This document shows positions 35,216 through 43,650 of a stretch of DNA of 64,000 nucleotides, piece by piece; the stretch's first letter is position 1, and every line of letters begins with the position of its first letter. This DNA is from JADJOY01 sp046331705 [NCBI: bacterium]. GTDB lineage: Bacteria > JADJOY01. Position numbers and translations under genes: made by a program. The stretch is from the NCBI GenBank assembly GCA_046331705.1, contig JAXLQJ010000040.1, forward strand, positions 1 through 64,000, written 5' to 3'. A model generated the notes under the pieces. The model ran no database searches. It was not told the DNA's origin and worked only from the letters and a program-made list of their open reading frames with translations.

Positions 35216-36199
35216 TCAGCAACTGCGGAGATCCCGCAGCAATTGCGGATCCTCCAGTCCATAACGGAGCACGCTCTTTACCGTAGCCTTGAGAAGATTC
35301 AGAGCAGACGTCGCGCTTCCGAGGCAAGCGAGCTCTCCTTTGAACTGGGGCTCGCCACCATGCGCCACTTCGCTCCGATATGCGTACATCTTCTTCCAGA
35401 TGGTGGCAGGCATAGCGCCACCGAACGCACTGTAGTCTAACTTCGACTGCCAGCGATTATTTAAGAGCGCGACCTTGCTGTTCACCTGACGCGTGATCGA
35501 ATCGTGGGGATCTCCCGGCTTCGGGTTGTGAGTGAGTAGACCCTCCAAGATGGCGAAGTATCCGAGAAAGCGAAGCGGCGAATCGTGAGGTAGACACTTC
35601 AGATGCCCGAGACGTGCCGCCTGCCGTCGTATATGTGCGCGCGCCTCATCGGCCTCGCAAAGATGTGGATAGAACCGCGCGAGTAGATCCACATCGGAGG
35701 TGGTCACGTCTATACAGAAGGACGGGTCTCGGATGCCATTATCCAGGACATGAAAGAGGCGAGGTCCGTTCCAAACGATGCCGCCGGCGCCGCGCGCATT
35801 GAGAATGGAGAAGCCTACCTCAAGTTCGCTAGGCAACAGGTCGAAGGCCACCTCCAGTACGGCCATGGTGGTGTTGGTGCCGTCGTATGCAATCACGAAG
35901 TATCGCCACTCCGCCTCCGGTAGGATGCGAACGTCACCATCGGGACGGGGCCATTGCTCTTCCCAGAACAGGCGATTCTGAACGAAGGCTGCGACCGTCA
36001 ACTTGTCCAGGCAAGTCCTGATTCGCGCCACCTCGGTTGGCGTCGCACGACGCAGTTCGTGGCCGGGAGCAACGACGACGCGCTCTGCTGGCAGGCTGCG
36101 AACATTCAGCAAGAACGAGAAGCTGGTTTGTGGGCTTGGATTCCGGACGTCGACTTCAGCGGTCACGCCTGGGCCGAGGACGATGGGGTCGCTAAGCAC
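35216..36199 (-). CDS. HEPN-domain protein (ApeA-like), possible RNase
   Basis: The 327-residue product has a beta-rich N-terminal half and a helical C-terminal domain with RFLGYFAILEGLLTH, DSITRQVNSKVALL and AYRSEVAHGGEP. The RSEVAH segment fits the R-x4-H HEPN motif, and the spacing resembles the ApeA-like HEPN domain (members act in phage defence and RNA cleavage). Composition is less GC-rich than the core window. It lies upstream of the unknown membrane protein, with an intergenic gap of 206 bp. The family call is by motif reading, not a search. Confidence 0.65.
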   Translation of the reverse strand: MLSDPIVLGPGVTAEVDVRNPSPQTSFSFLLNVRSLPAERVVVAPGHELRRATPTEVARIRTCLDKLTVAAFVQNRLFWEEQWPRPDGDVRILPEAEWRYFVIAYDGTNTTMAVLEVAFDLLPSELEVGFSILNARGAGGIVWNGPRLFHVLDNGIRDPSFCIDVTTSDVDLLARFYPHLCEADEARAHIRRQAARLGHLKCLPHDSPLRFLGYFAILEGLLTHNPKPGDPHDSITRQVNSKVALLNNRWQSKLDYSAFGGAMPATIWKKMYAYRSEVAHGGEPQFKGELACLGSATSALNLLKATVKSVLRYGLEDPQLLRDLRSC

Positions 36200-36664
36200 G
36201 TCGTGCCCTAGACGTCTGCATCAGCTCGATCCCGCTCTACCCAGGCCGAAGTGGGGTTCGGCGAACTCCGAAATGGCCTGAACTCTGCGGGCCTGCTTCG
36301 GGTGAACTAGGGGGATTCAGCTAGAGGACTTGCTTGCAGTGTAGCGCGGCGGCGGCGGCCGGGTCGAGGGAATTCGCGTCGGTTCTCCTTGGGGAATGTC
36401 GGCTGCGGCTGCGCCGCTCGGCCGGTTATCTGGACCGGGGATATCCGGGGCGCGCGGGGGTTCGGACGGGGGTGGTGAGGCTCGGGAGGTCGAGGCGGTC
36501 GATCGGGCTACGGATGGCGCCGCAGGGGTGATCGAGGATGTCGGTGTCGATCGTGCTGGCGCGGACGTCGTCGTGTCGGAGAGGGTCTGGGACCGCGTCT
36601 CCGATCATCCGTCCGCGGCGGCGGATGGGATCGCGGCGCGAGCGCAACTTTTCGACCGGAAACG
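36200..36664. other. Intergenic region upstream of the DUF222-HNH gene
   Basis: About 465 bp with no supported gene. A plus-strand frame of 98 codons (36396-36692) has Gly/Ala/Asp-rich composition and no Shine-Dalgarno or family resemblance. Composition returns to high GC here, marking the right edge of the AT-richer island. Confidence 0.4.
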
Positions 36665-36693
36665 TTGCGGGTTCGGGCTCGATTTGTTATAGT
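36665..36693 (+). promoter_or_regulatory. Sigma70-like promoter giving a leaderless transcript
   Basis: TTGCGG (36665-36670) and TATAGT (36688-36693) are exactly 17 bp apart. Transcription should begin about 7 bp later, at or next to the ATG at 36700. No Shine-Dalgarno precedes that ATG, so translation is probably leaderless. Confidence 0.65.
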
Positions 36694-36714
36694 GAACACA
36701 TGATCACATTAACA
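36685..36714. promoter_or_regulatory. Inverted repeat over the -10 and start codon
   Basis: TGTTATAGTGA (36685-36695) and TCACATTAACA (36704-36714) pair at 9 of 11 positions around an 8-bp spacer. It covers the -10 and the initiation codon, the position of a classical repressor operator. AT-rich here against a GC-rich background. Confidence 0.5.
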
Positions 36715-38175
36715 AATCCCTTCCCTGAAGAGCCGGCGCGCGACCATCTCCTTTCCGCCTGCCCGGTTGGCAATCGCTCGGACGATGAGCTGGCGGCGGA
36801 TCTCACCACGCTGGCGGCGCGGCTGAGCGCGGTCGAGTATCGGTTTCTGGTGTTGCTGGCAGAGTTCGATCGGCGGCGGCCGTGGGCCGGCGATGGGATT
36901 CGGTCGACGGCGCAGTGGCTCAACGTGAGGTGCGGCATCGCCATGGGCACGGCTCACGAGAAGGTGCGGGTGGCCCAGGCGTTGGTCACGTTGCCGAAGA
37001 TCGCGGCGGCGATGGCGCGGGGGCAGGTCGGTTACTCGAAGGTGCGGGCGATGACGCGCGTGGCTACCGCCGAGAACGAGGAGTCGCTGGTGGGCGCGGC
37101 GCGGTTCGGCACGGCGGCGCACTTGGACAAGCTGGTCCGGCTTCATCGGCGCTGCGAGCGGCAGCGGGCGAACCGGGCGGCGGCGGAGAGCGAGGCGGCG
37201 CGCTCGTTTCGTTACTGGAAGTACGCGGATGGCACGGTGCGGTTCGAGGGACGGCTACCGGCCGCCGAAGGGGCACTCTTTCTAAAGGCCTTTGAGTCCG
37301 CGCACGACTCGTTGCGGAGGGAGGACTCTCCATCGGGAGAGTCGGCGAAGGTTTCCGACCCCGATCCGGTGCGGGTGCCTCCCGAGGGAGAGTCGGCGGG
37401 GGCTTCCGAGCCAACGACACTGGCGGAGTCTCCCGTGGAGAGTCGCCGGGTGCCGGAAGAGGACCCAGCCCGGCGCGAGGCTCGAAACGCGGACGCGCTG
37501 ATGGTGCTGGCGGAAACGATGCTCGCGCACGGGTCGGCGGCGGTGGACGGTGGCGATCGTTACGAGGTCAGTATTTATGTCAACGAAAGCGCCCTACCCC
37601 AGGACGGGGAGGGTCCGCCGGCGGAGCTGGCCGATGGAACGGTGCTCGCTCCCGAGACGGTGCGAAGAATTGCGTGTGATTGCAGCCGCGTGTGCGTTCA
37701 CGAGGGCGAGGACGGGGAGATCCTGAGCGTGGGCCGGCGCACCCGGCAGATTCCACCGGCGATCCGGCGGGCGCTCAAGGCGCGGGATCGGACGTGTGCG
37801 TTTCCGGGATGCAAGCAAAGTCGGTTCGTGGACGCGCATCACGTTCGCCATTGGGCGGACGGGGGCGAGACGAAGCTTTCCAATTTGGTGCTGCTCTGCA
37901 GGCGGCATCACGTGCTGGTGCACGAGGGCGGGTGGCGGATCGAGGCGACGGATTTCGGCGCGGTGTTCGTGCGCGGGGATGGGGTTCGGCTCCAAGGTGC
38001 CGAGCTGGGCGGCGACGAGCTGCTGGATGTGCTCGCCGAGGTGGAACGCGAGCAGCGGGAAGAGGAGCTGGCGATCACGGCGCGCACGATCATTCCCGAG
38101 TGGCGCGGTGAGCGGATTCTGTGGTCGTGGGCGGTGGACAATCTGCAGGATCGAACGCACGGGGGCTGCGCCTAG
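36700..38175 (+). CDS. DUF222 domain HNH endonuclease
   Basis: The 491-residue product has a helical DUF222 domain (about 25-200; AAEYRFLVLLAEFDRR-like, GTAHEKVRVAQAL, GYSKVRAMTRV), a variable Pro/Glu/Ser linker (about 205-255) built from 17-residue repeats, and a C-terminal HNH nuclease (ALKARDRTCAFPGC, DAHHVRHWADGG, NLVLLCRRHHVLVHEGG) with intact Cys and His residues. Such DUF222-HNH genes occur in multiple copies in some GC-rich genomes and behave like mobile or multi-copy elements. The ATG at 36700 lies 7 bp from the -10 and has no Shine-Dalgarno. Confidence 0.88.
   Translation: MITLTNPFPEEPARDHLLSACPVGNRSDDELAADLTTLAARLSAVEYRFLVLLAEFDRRRPWAGDGIRSTAQWLNVRCGIAMGTAHEKVRVAQALVTLPKIAAAMARGQVGYSKVRAMTRVATAENEESLVGAARFGTAAHLDKLVRLHRRCERQRANRAAAESEAARSFRYWKYADGTVRFEGRLPAAEGALFLKAFESAHDSLRREDSPSGESAKVSDPDPVRVPPEGESAGASEPTTLAESPVESRRVPEEDPARREARNADALMVLAETMLAHGSAAVDGGDRYEVSIYVNESALPQDGEGPPAELADGTVLAPETVRRIACDCSRVCVHEGEDGEILSVGRRTRQIPPAIRRALKARDRTCAFPGCKQSRFVDAHHVRHWADGGETKLSNLVLLCRRHHVLVHEGGWRIEATDFGAVFVRGDGVRLQGAELGGDELLDVLAEVEREQREEELAITARTIIPEWRGERILWSWAVDNLQDRTHGGCA
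37324..37450 (+). repeat. 51-bp tandem repeat with hairpin in the DUF222-HNH linker
   Basis: Three units start near 37327, 37379 and 37429. Each has a small palindrome (CTCC...GGAG type; first unit GACTCTCC-ATCG-GGAGAGTC) followed by AGTCGGCG or AGTCGCCG. Unit length of about 51 bp keeps frame and encodes 17-residue degenerate repeats in the flexible linker. Confidence 0.55.
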
Positions 38176-38400
38176 CCGGGCGCGCCTCTGGGAGGGCTGG
38201 TGGCCTCAGCCCACCGGATGCGGTGTCTCTTCGGCGTGAAGCGTGTCGGGTGTCGTACGCGAGACCGTGGCGTGGACGGTTTCGAGCGAGCCCGCGGGGC
38301 GGAGGTGGCACGGGGTACCAGCGACCCTCGTCTGCTTCGTGCTGCTGTTCGCAGGCTCCTCGGCGGCGCAAGCGAGCGATGACGCGCGGATGGGTCGCGC
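38176..38400. other. Short region upstream of the vapC remnant
   Basis: No supported gene. One frame contains RGTSDPRLLRAAVRRLLGG, faintly like the C-terminal helix of a VapB/FitA-type antitoxin, which would be expected here, but the resemblance is too weak to call. Confidence 0.25.
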
Positions 38401-38770
38401 GTGGAGCGGGTCGCGGCGGCGCGGCTGGCGGTGGAAGCGTCCGTCGCGATCGAGTGCCTGCTGGGAACCGAGCTCGGCCGGCGCGTGGCACCGCGGCTCG
38501 AGAATCATCGCCTCGTGGCACCCGAGCGGATCGACGCCGAGGTTCTCGCGGCGCTGCGACGAGCGCTCCTGCGGGGTGTCGTGAGCGAGCGCCGCGCGGC
38601 CGCAGCGTTGAGTGATCTCGAAGCATCGCCCCTCGTCCGCATTTCCCATCGACCGCGTCTGCCGGATGCGTGACGGGTACGCAGGCACGACTCGACGTGC
38701 GACTCGCTCCACGTCGCCGCCGCGCGCGCGCCGGGTCGGTGTGCTGGTGCAGTGCGTCGCGCTGTGATGC
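38401..38770 (+). pseudogene. Decayed VapC-type PIN-domain toxin
   Basis: The frame from 38401 reads VEASVAIECLLGTELGRRV, then APERIDAEVLAALRR and SPLVRISHRPRLPDA, a PIN-domain layout. It stops at TGA (38671-38673) where family members have Trp (PDAW). The same frame resumes RVRRHDSTCDSLHVAAARA up to about 38730, matching the next conserved helix, then appears frameshifted (VGVLVQCVAL). The first catalytic Asp (VDAS) is Glu and the later CD is CV. A nonsense change, a frameshift and lost catalytic residues make it a pseudogene. Confidence 0.6.
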
Positions 38771-38795
38771 AGCGCGGCTGCGCGCCGCCGGCGCG

Positions 38796-40553
38796 TCACC
38801 CACCGATCGCTTGCGCGAGCGGCTCGTCGAGGCCGTACACGTCGTCGAGGAAGGAAAGTCCGCCGCCGGGCAGCGGTAGCGCCGTCGCGTAGAAGAGCAA
38901 CACGGGCATCGGTGGATCGATCTCCACCCAGCGGTTGGGATCGCCGCTGGTGGCTTTCACGATCGTTTCGCGGGTCCACGCGGACTCCTCGCGCAGAACG
39001 TACGTCGCCAGCGCCACGGGATCCTCGACGCGGACACAGCCGTGGCTGAGCGCGCGACGGTTGCGGCGGAAGAGCCCCTGCATCGGGGTGCCGTGGAGGT
39101 ACACGCTCTCGTCGTTCGGGAACACGAATTTCACCGCGCCCAGCGAGTTCTTGGGTCCGGGACGCTGGCGCACGCGGATGCTGCCGTTGGCGAGCAAGGG
39201 GATGCGTTCGGGTGTGAGGTCGAGAACGCCCGCGTCCTTCGACCAGCCGTCCACCAGCTCCATGTCGTTGGTGACCAGGTAATTCGGGTCCTTCACGAGC
39301 GACGGTGCGATCTCCTTCTCGGCAATGCTCTTGGGCACGTTCCAGTACGGGCGAAAGACGATGTTCGTGAGCTCACTGGCGAGCAGCGGCGTTTGCTTGT
39401 CGAGCGCCTGCCCCACCACCACGTTCATCGTGAGCACGGCCTCGCCGTCGGTGATCGCCGAGGGGATCACCCACAAGCGATACGACGGCACGTTGACCAG
39501 GATGAACGGCGCGTCGCCCAGCTCGGGCAGCCAGCGCAGCCGCTCCAGGGTGAGCGCGAGCTGGCGCGCGCGAGCGGCGGGCGGCTCCGCGAGCGCGGCC
39601 CAGGTGGACGTGCCGATGACGCCGTCGGCGGCGAGCCCGTGCCGGGCCTGGAAATGCTTCACGCCCTGAGCCAGCGCCGTGTCGTAGTGGCTCGCGCTCT
39701 TGCCGGAGGTGGGCGCCGCCTCGGCGTCGGACGGTAGGTCACCGAGAGCCACCAGCAGGGCGCGAATCTGTGGGACCACCGCGCGATGCTCGCCGGGAAC
39801 GAGCTTCCCGCTGCCGTGCACCGGCGTCAGATCGGTCCGTGAGGCGAGGCCGCGATAGCGCGTGAGCTCGGCGCGCAGCCGCTGATAGAGAAAACCGCGC
39901 GGCGCTGCCGCCTCGATCTTCTGCGGGAGCTCGTCATCCGCCGCCGCGAGCGCGTCCTCGAGCAGCGCGCCCACTTCCGCACGGCGATCGCTGGGATCGA
40001 TCGCGTACCCCAGCTGTTTCGGATCGACCTGGCCTGCGTGCAGGTCGCTCAGCAAGCGAAAGAGCGCGGACGTCGCTGCCACGTCGAGGCGCGCTTGCTC
40101 CTCGATCGCCGCGCCGGCGCTGATCTTCGCTTGCGTCAGCAGCGCGATCTGGTCGCGCAGGGGCCGCGGATCGTGGCGCGTTGCCGCGAGCCCATGGCTC
40201 GGCGCCGACGCCAGCGCCTCGATCAGGCGGTCGAGGCGCACCCCGAGCTGACCGTCCTCGCTCACCCAGGCTGGCGCGAAGGCACGGGTTGCGTACGCGT
40301 TCCAGATCTCCGGCGCGGCGTGCTCGTCGCTCTTGGCGACGCGCTCCACCGCCAGCGAGATCGCGGAGCGCGCCGGCAACGCGGGCTTTGGTGAGCTCGT
40401 CGACGCGCCGGCGCCCTCCGCGAGCGGCGTCGCCGCCGCGGGACCAGCGCCGTCCCGGACGCGGGGCACCGCGCGCACGCAGCTCGCGGCGAGCACGAGC
40501 ACTGCAAGCATGCGGCAACTCGACTTCCGGCGATCGAACCCAGGCTCGGTCAA
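38796..40553 (-). CDS. L,D-transpeptidase of the YcbB/LdtD type
   Basis: L,D-transpeptidases cross-link peptidoglycan stems. The 585-residue product has an N-terminal signal or lipobox-like segment (VLVLAASC), a scaffold domain, a peptidoglycan-binding segment (GVKHFQARHGLAADGVIG, near 300) and a YkuD catalytic core with YLHGTPMQGLF and SHGCVRVEDP (Cys near 507). Size and order match YcbB. I use the TTG at 40553, which has GGAGGA 5 nt upstream; an ATG at 40511 would give a shorter signal peptide. It converges on the vapC remnant. Confidence 0.9.
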   Translation of the reverse strand: MTEPGFDRRKSSCRMLAVLVLAASCVRAVPRVRDGAGPAAATPLAEGAGASTSSPKPALPARSAISLAVERVAKSDEHAAPEIWNAYATRAFAPAWVSEDGQLGVRLDRLIEALASAPSHGLAATRHDPRPLRDQIALLTQAKISAGAAIEEQARLDVAATSALFRLLSDLHAGQVDPKQLGYAIDPSDRRAEVGALLEDALAAADDELPQKIEAAAPRGFLYQRLRAELTRYRGLASRTDLTPVHGSGKLVPGEHRAVVPQIRALLVALGDLPSDAEAAPTSGKSASHYDTALAQGVKHFQARHGLAADGVIGTSTWAALAEPPAARARQLALTLERLRWLPELGDAPFILVNVPSYRLWVIPSAITDGEAVLTMNVVVGQALDKQTPLLASELTNIVFRPYWNVPKSIAEKEIAPSLVKDPNYLVTNDMELVDGWSKDAGVLDLTPERIPLLANGSIRVRQRPGPKNSLGAVKFVFPNDESVYLHGTPMQGLFRRNRRALSHGCVRVEDPVALATYVLREESAWTRETIVKATSGDPNRWVEIDPPMPVLLFYATALPLPGGGLSFLDDVYGLDEPLAQAIGG

Positions 40554-40800
40554 GCGAATCCTCCACGGCCGCGGTCAGCGAGAGCACGCGAAGCACACGA
40601 CGAACGAAAGCTATCCAGGATGCAGAGTGCGTGCCACCGAGAGCGCGCGCCCAGCGACTCGTGATCCCACGGGACGATCGTCACCCTCGTGTCCGGCAGC
40701 GCACGCGCGTGTCCTGCGCGACACGCCTCGCGACGCGTCGCGCGGCCCGCCTTGACGCGTCATCGGACGCGGCGACAGGCTCAGCCGTCGGAGGAAGCCC

Positions 40801-41226
40801 ATGCAAGTCACGCGCAGACTCGAGTTCCCCGCCGGCCATCGCCTCATGAATCACGAGGGCGGCTGCAAGGATCTTCACGGCCACAACTACGCCATCGAGA
40901 TCTCGGTCGAAGGCGATCAGCTCGACGCCGTGGGTCGCGTCATCGATTTCGACGTGATCCGCGAGCTGATCTACGGCTGGATCCTCGATCACTGGGACCA
41001 CGGCTTCCTGCTCAACCGCCACGACCACGAGGTCATTCGCGCCATCGGCCCCTTCTGCAAGGGCGGCAAGCCCTATCTCATGGACGCGAACCCCACCGCG
41101 GAGAACATCGCCACCGAGCTCTACCGCGTGGCGAGCGAGGTGCTCGCGAGCTACCCGGTGCGAATCGTGGCGGTGAAGGTGCAGGAGATGGAGGGCTGCT
41201 GGGCCACGCTCGTGCCCGCCCGGTAG
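40801..41226 (+). CDS. queD: 6-carboxytetrahydropterin synthase (6-pyruvoyl-tetrahydropterin synthase family)
   Basis: QueD converts dihydroneopterin triphosphate to 6-carboxytetrahydropterin in queuosine/preQ0 synthesis. The 141-residue product has zinc-binding His in FPAGHRL and LHGHNY, the catalytic Cys in GGCKDLHGH, WDHGFLLN and the late NPTAENIA plus VQEMEGCWA typical of the family. Length is normal. GGAGGA lies 5 nt before the ATG. Other queuosine genes are not adjacent. It precedes pcm by 8 bp on the same strand, probably as one transcript. Confidence 0.9.
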   Translation: MQVTRRLEFPAGHRLMNHEGGCKDLHGHNYAIEISVEGDQLDAVGRVIDFDVIRELIYGWILDHWDHGFLLNRHDHEVIRAIGPFCKGGKPYLMDANPTAENIATELYRVASEVLASYPVRIVAVKVQEMEGCWATLVPAR

Positions 41227-41234
41227 ACGCGCGC

Positions 41235-41879
41235 ATGATCGCGACGATCGAACGCTACGTGCGGGCGAGCGCTCGCGAGCTCGGCACGGACCATCTCGAT
41301 CCACGAGTTCTCGACGCCATGCGCCGCGTGCCGCGGCACGAGTTCGTGCCCGACGCGCTCGCGGACGTCGCCTACGACGACCGGCCGCTGCCGATCGGCC
41401 ACGGCCAGACGATCTCCCAGCCGTTCATCGTCGCGCTCATGAGCCACCTGGCGCGGATCGAGCCGGACCACCGCGTGCTGGAGGTCGGCACGGGGTCCGG
41501 CTACCAGGCCGCCGTGCTCGCGGAGCTCGCTCACGAGGTGAGATCGATCGAAGTGGTGCCAGAGCTGGCGGCGAGCGCGTCGAAACGGCTCGCGCGCCTC
41601 GGCTACGCCAACGTCGAGGTGCGCTGCGGCGATGGCTACGCCGGCTGGCCCGAGGCCGCGCCCTTCGACGCGATCGTCGTCACCGCGGCGGCACCCCACG
41701 TTCCGCCGGCGCTGGTGGAGCAGCTGCGCGTGGGCGGCACGCTGGTGATTCCGGTCGGCGAGCCCTACGCGCCGCAGCGGCTCGAAGCGCTTCACAAGCA
41801 CGACGACGCGCACGTGACCACGCGCAACGTGCTGCCGGTGGCCTTCGTGCCTCTGGTGCACCGACGCGCAGGCGACTGA
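41235..41879 (+). CDS. pcm: Protein-L-isoaspartate O-methyltransferase
   Basis: Pcm methylates isoaspartyl residues using S-adenosylmethionine to start protein repair. The 214-residue product has the VPRHEFVPDAL and YDDRPLPIGHGQTISQP blocks, SAM motif LEVGTGSGYQAAVLA and a late VTAAAPHVPPALVEQL, all as in bacterial Pcm. The ATG at 41235 lies 8 bp after the queD stop, implying co-transcription. It converges on the glyoxalase-fold gene with a 24-bp gap. Confidence 0.93.
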   Translation: MIATIERYVRASARELGTDHLDPRVLDAMRRVPRHEFVPDALADVAYDDRPLPIGHGQTISQPFIVALMSHLARIEPDHRVLEVGTGSGYQAAVLAELAHEVRSIEVVPELAASASKRLARLGYANVEVRCGDGYAGWPEAAPFDAIVVTAAAPHVPPALVEQLRVGGTLVIPVGEPYAPQRLEALHKHDDAHVTTRNVLPVAFVPLVHRRAGD

Positions 41880-41903
41880 ATTCGCCCTGCGAAGGGCGGC
41901 GCT

Positions 41904-42311
41904 TCATCTCGCCGGCGGGCCCTTGAGCTCGACCACGTTTCCATCGGGATCGAAGACGTACATCGACGGACCGTCGCCCTCGGCGCCGTAGCGCGTCTCG
42001 ACCGGTCCCGCCTCGATGCCGTGCGCCGCCAGCGTGGCGCGGATCTCGGCCTCGTCGAATGGTTCGACGCGAAAGCAGAAGTGGTCGAGGTTCTTGCCTT
42101 CGCCGGCGGGCGCGGCGCCACCGAGGCTGCCCAGCGGGCCGTCGACGGGGACGAGATCGACCAGCGAGCGGCCCGCGCGGAGCTGGATGAGCCCGATGTC
42201 GTCGCGCCGCCGCTCGACGGTGCAACCGAGAGCGTCGCAATAGAACGCGAGCATCCGCTCGAGGTCCTTCACACGCAGCACCAGATGATCGATCTCGCGA
42301 ATGGTCAGCAT
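41904..42311 (-). CDS. Glyoxalase/bleomycin resistance-fold (VOC) protein
   Basis: The 135-residue product shows two paired beta-alpha-beta-beta-beta modules: IDHLVLRVKDLERML with FYCDALG, and LDHFCFRVEPFDEAE with YVFDPDGNVVELKG. Metal ligands His (IDH, LDH) and Glu (VVEL) are present, as in VOC superfamily metalloenzymes. Substrate is unknown. It lies 43 bp downstream of the hydrolase-SnoaL fusion gene on the same strand and may be co-transcribed. Confidence 0.88.
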   Translation of the reverse strand: MLTIREIDHLVLRVKDLERMLAFYCDALGCTVERRRDDIGLIQLRAGRSLVDLVPVDGPLGSLGGAAPAGEGKNLDHFCFRVEPFDEAEIRATLAAHGIEAGPVETRYGAEGDGPSMYVFDPDGNVVELKGPPAR

Positions 42312-42354
42312 GGATCCTCCTCGCACGACCCGCTCGCGGGAAACGTTGCGTCTG

Positions 42355-43650
42355 TCATTCGGTGGGCCACGGCGGAGGCGGCGGCAACAGGCCCAGCTGG
42401 CGCACCATCCCCAGATCGTCGCGATTCGCCCAGTGCTCGGTGATCGCGCCTTTCTGCACCCGCAGCATGTGGATGGTCTGGACCTCGAACGTCCTTTCCG
42501 TCGGCGGCACGCCGACCAGCATCCCGCCGTCCACCGGATACTTGCCGATCCCCCTGTGCGTGCCGCTGTACATCGCGCGGAGGACGATCCACTCACCGTC
42601 CTGCAACCAGCTCTTCACTGTGAGCCGTGCGTCGGGAAAGCGCGTCTGGATGTCCTGAAGAACGAGGCGGATCTCGTCACGTCCGACGGGATAGCCGTGG
42701 TTGAGCCCGGTTTCGGCGAAGGTCGCCGCCGCTCCATCCAGGTCGCCGCGATTGAATGCGTCGAGAAAGCGCTCGACGACCTTGCGATTCGCGCGTTGAG
42801 CCGTCGTCGAGATCCGCCCGCTCGTCGCGGTGCCGTGCGGCGCGGGAGAGGAGTCCGTGATCGCGAGCAGCGCGTCCGCGACCAACTCGGGCGCGCGAAA
42901 CACCGTGCCGTGATCGCCCACGATCACCCGCACCGGCCAGCCGCGCTGCTTGGCGCGTGCCGCGGCGACCGCAAAGTCGGCTTCGTCCGGCTTGGTGCCG
43001 GGTGGCACGAACTGAAGGAACGCACCGGGCACGGCGCGACCGTTCGCATTCTTCAGGCTGATCGCATCCGCGAGGGTCTTGTAGGGTTGCGGGTCTTGCT
43101 TGGGTGGGGCGCCGTCCGGACTCTCCCAGAACGCGGGCACAAGACCCGAGCCCGCCGCCGCTCGAACGTGCTCGAGGATTTGCTGCGCCATCGGCGAATG
43201 CATGTTCGGGGCGAAGCTCATCGTCGATTCGCCATCCTCGGGAAGGAACGCGTCGATGTAGACGACCTGACGGATCCGCTCCGGGATGCGATCAACCACG
43301 CCGGTGACGACCATGCCCGAATAGCTGTAGCCGGTCAGCACCACGTCGTGCAGGTCCTCGTAGCGGATCAAGTTCACGATCTGCTGGATGTGCGTCTCGA
43401 GCCCGATGTCGGGATTCGCGAGGTGCGCGGTATCGCCGGTTCCAACGAGCGCCGGCCGGTACACCTCGTGGCCCGCAGCGCGGAGACGGCGCTCGATCGG
43501 CCGAAACGCATAGCCGCCCCCCCAGCCACCGTGCACCATCACGAACGTCCGATGCGCCGTCACGCCGGACGTCTCGGCGCCATGCACCGAACCGCTCAGC
43601 AAAGGAATGAAAACGACGAGAATCGCAGCGAAGAGCAAGACTCGCTTCAT
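42355..43650 (-). CDS. Secreted alpha/beta hydrolase fused to a SnoaL-like domain
   Basis: The 431-residue product has a signal peptide (LLFAAILVVFIPLLSGSVHG), an alpha/beta hydrolase domain (about 30-270: VMVHGGWGGGYAF, GYSYSG nucleophile elbow near 110, and VGDHGTVF late) and a C-terminal SnoaL/ester-cyclase-like domain (about 300-431: RFLDAFNRGDLDGAAATFAE, ITEHWANRDDLGMVRQLG). Both domains are normally separate proteins; the frame is continuous. The hydrolase part resembles methyl-esterase-like proteins of the MES/HNL group. ATG 43650 follows GGGAGG with good spacing. Confidence 0.85.
   Translation of the reverse strand: MKRVLLFAAILVVFIPLLSGSVHGAETSGVTAHRTFVMVHGGWGGGYAFRPIERRLRAAGHEVYRPALVGTGDTAHLANPDIGLETHIQQIVNLIRYEDLHDVVLTGYSYSGMVVTGVVDRIPERIRQVVYIDAFLPEDGESTMSFAPNMHSPMAQQILEHVRAAAGSGLVPAFWESPDGAPPKQDPQPYKTLADAISLKNANGRAVPGAFLQFVPPGTKPDEADFAVAAARAKQRGWPVRVIVGDHGTVFRAPELVADALLAITDSSPAPHGTATSGRISTTAQRANRKVVERFLDAFNRGDLDGAAATFAETGLNHGYPVGRDEIRLVLQDIQTRFPDARLTVKSWLQDGEWIVLRAMYSGTHRGIGKYPVDGGMLVGVPPTERTFEVQTIHMLRVQKGAITEHWANRDDLGMVRQLGLLPPPPPWPTE

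Noticed and set aside
36396-36692. Plus-strand 98-codon frame upstream of the DUF222-HNH gene
   Set aside because: Gly/Ala/Asp-rich, no Shine-Dalgarno, overlaps the clear promoter at 36665-36693.
38176-38400. Antitoxin gene upstream of the vapC remnant
   Set aside because: Only a weak helix-like resemblance in one frame; not enough to annotate.
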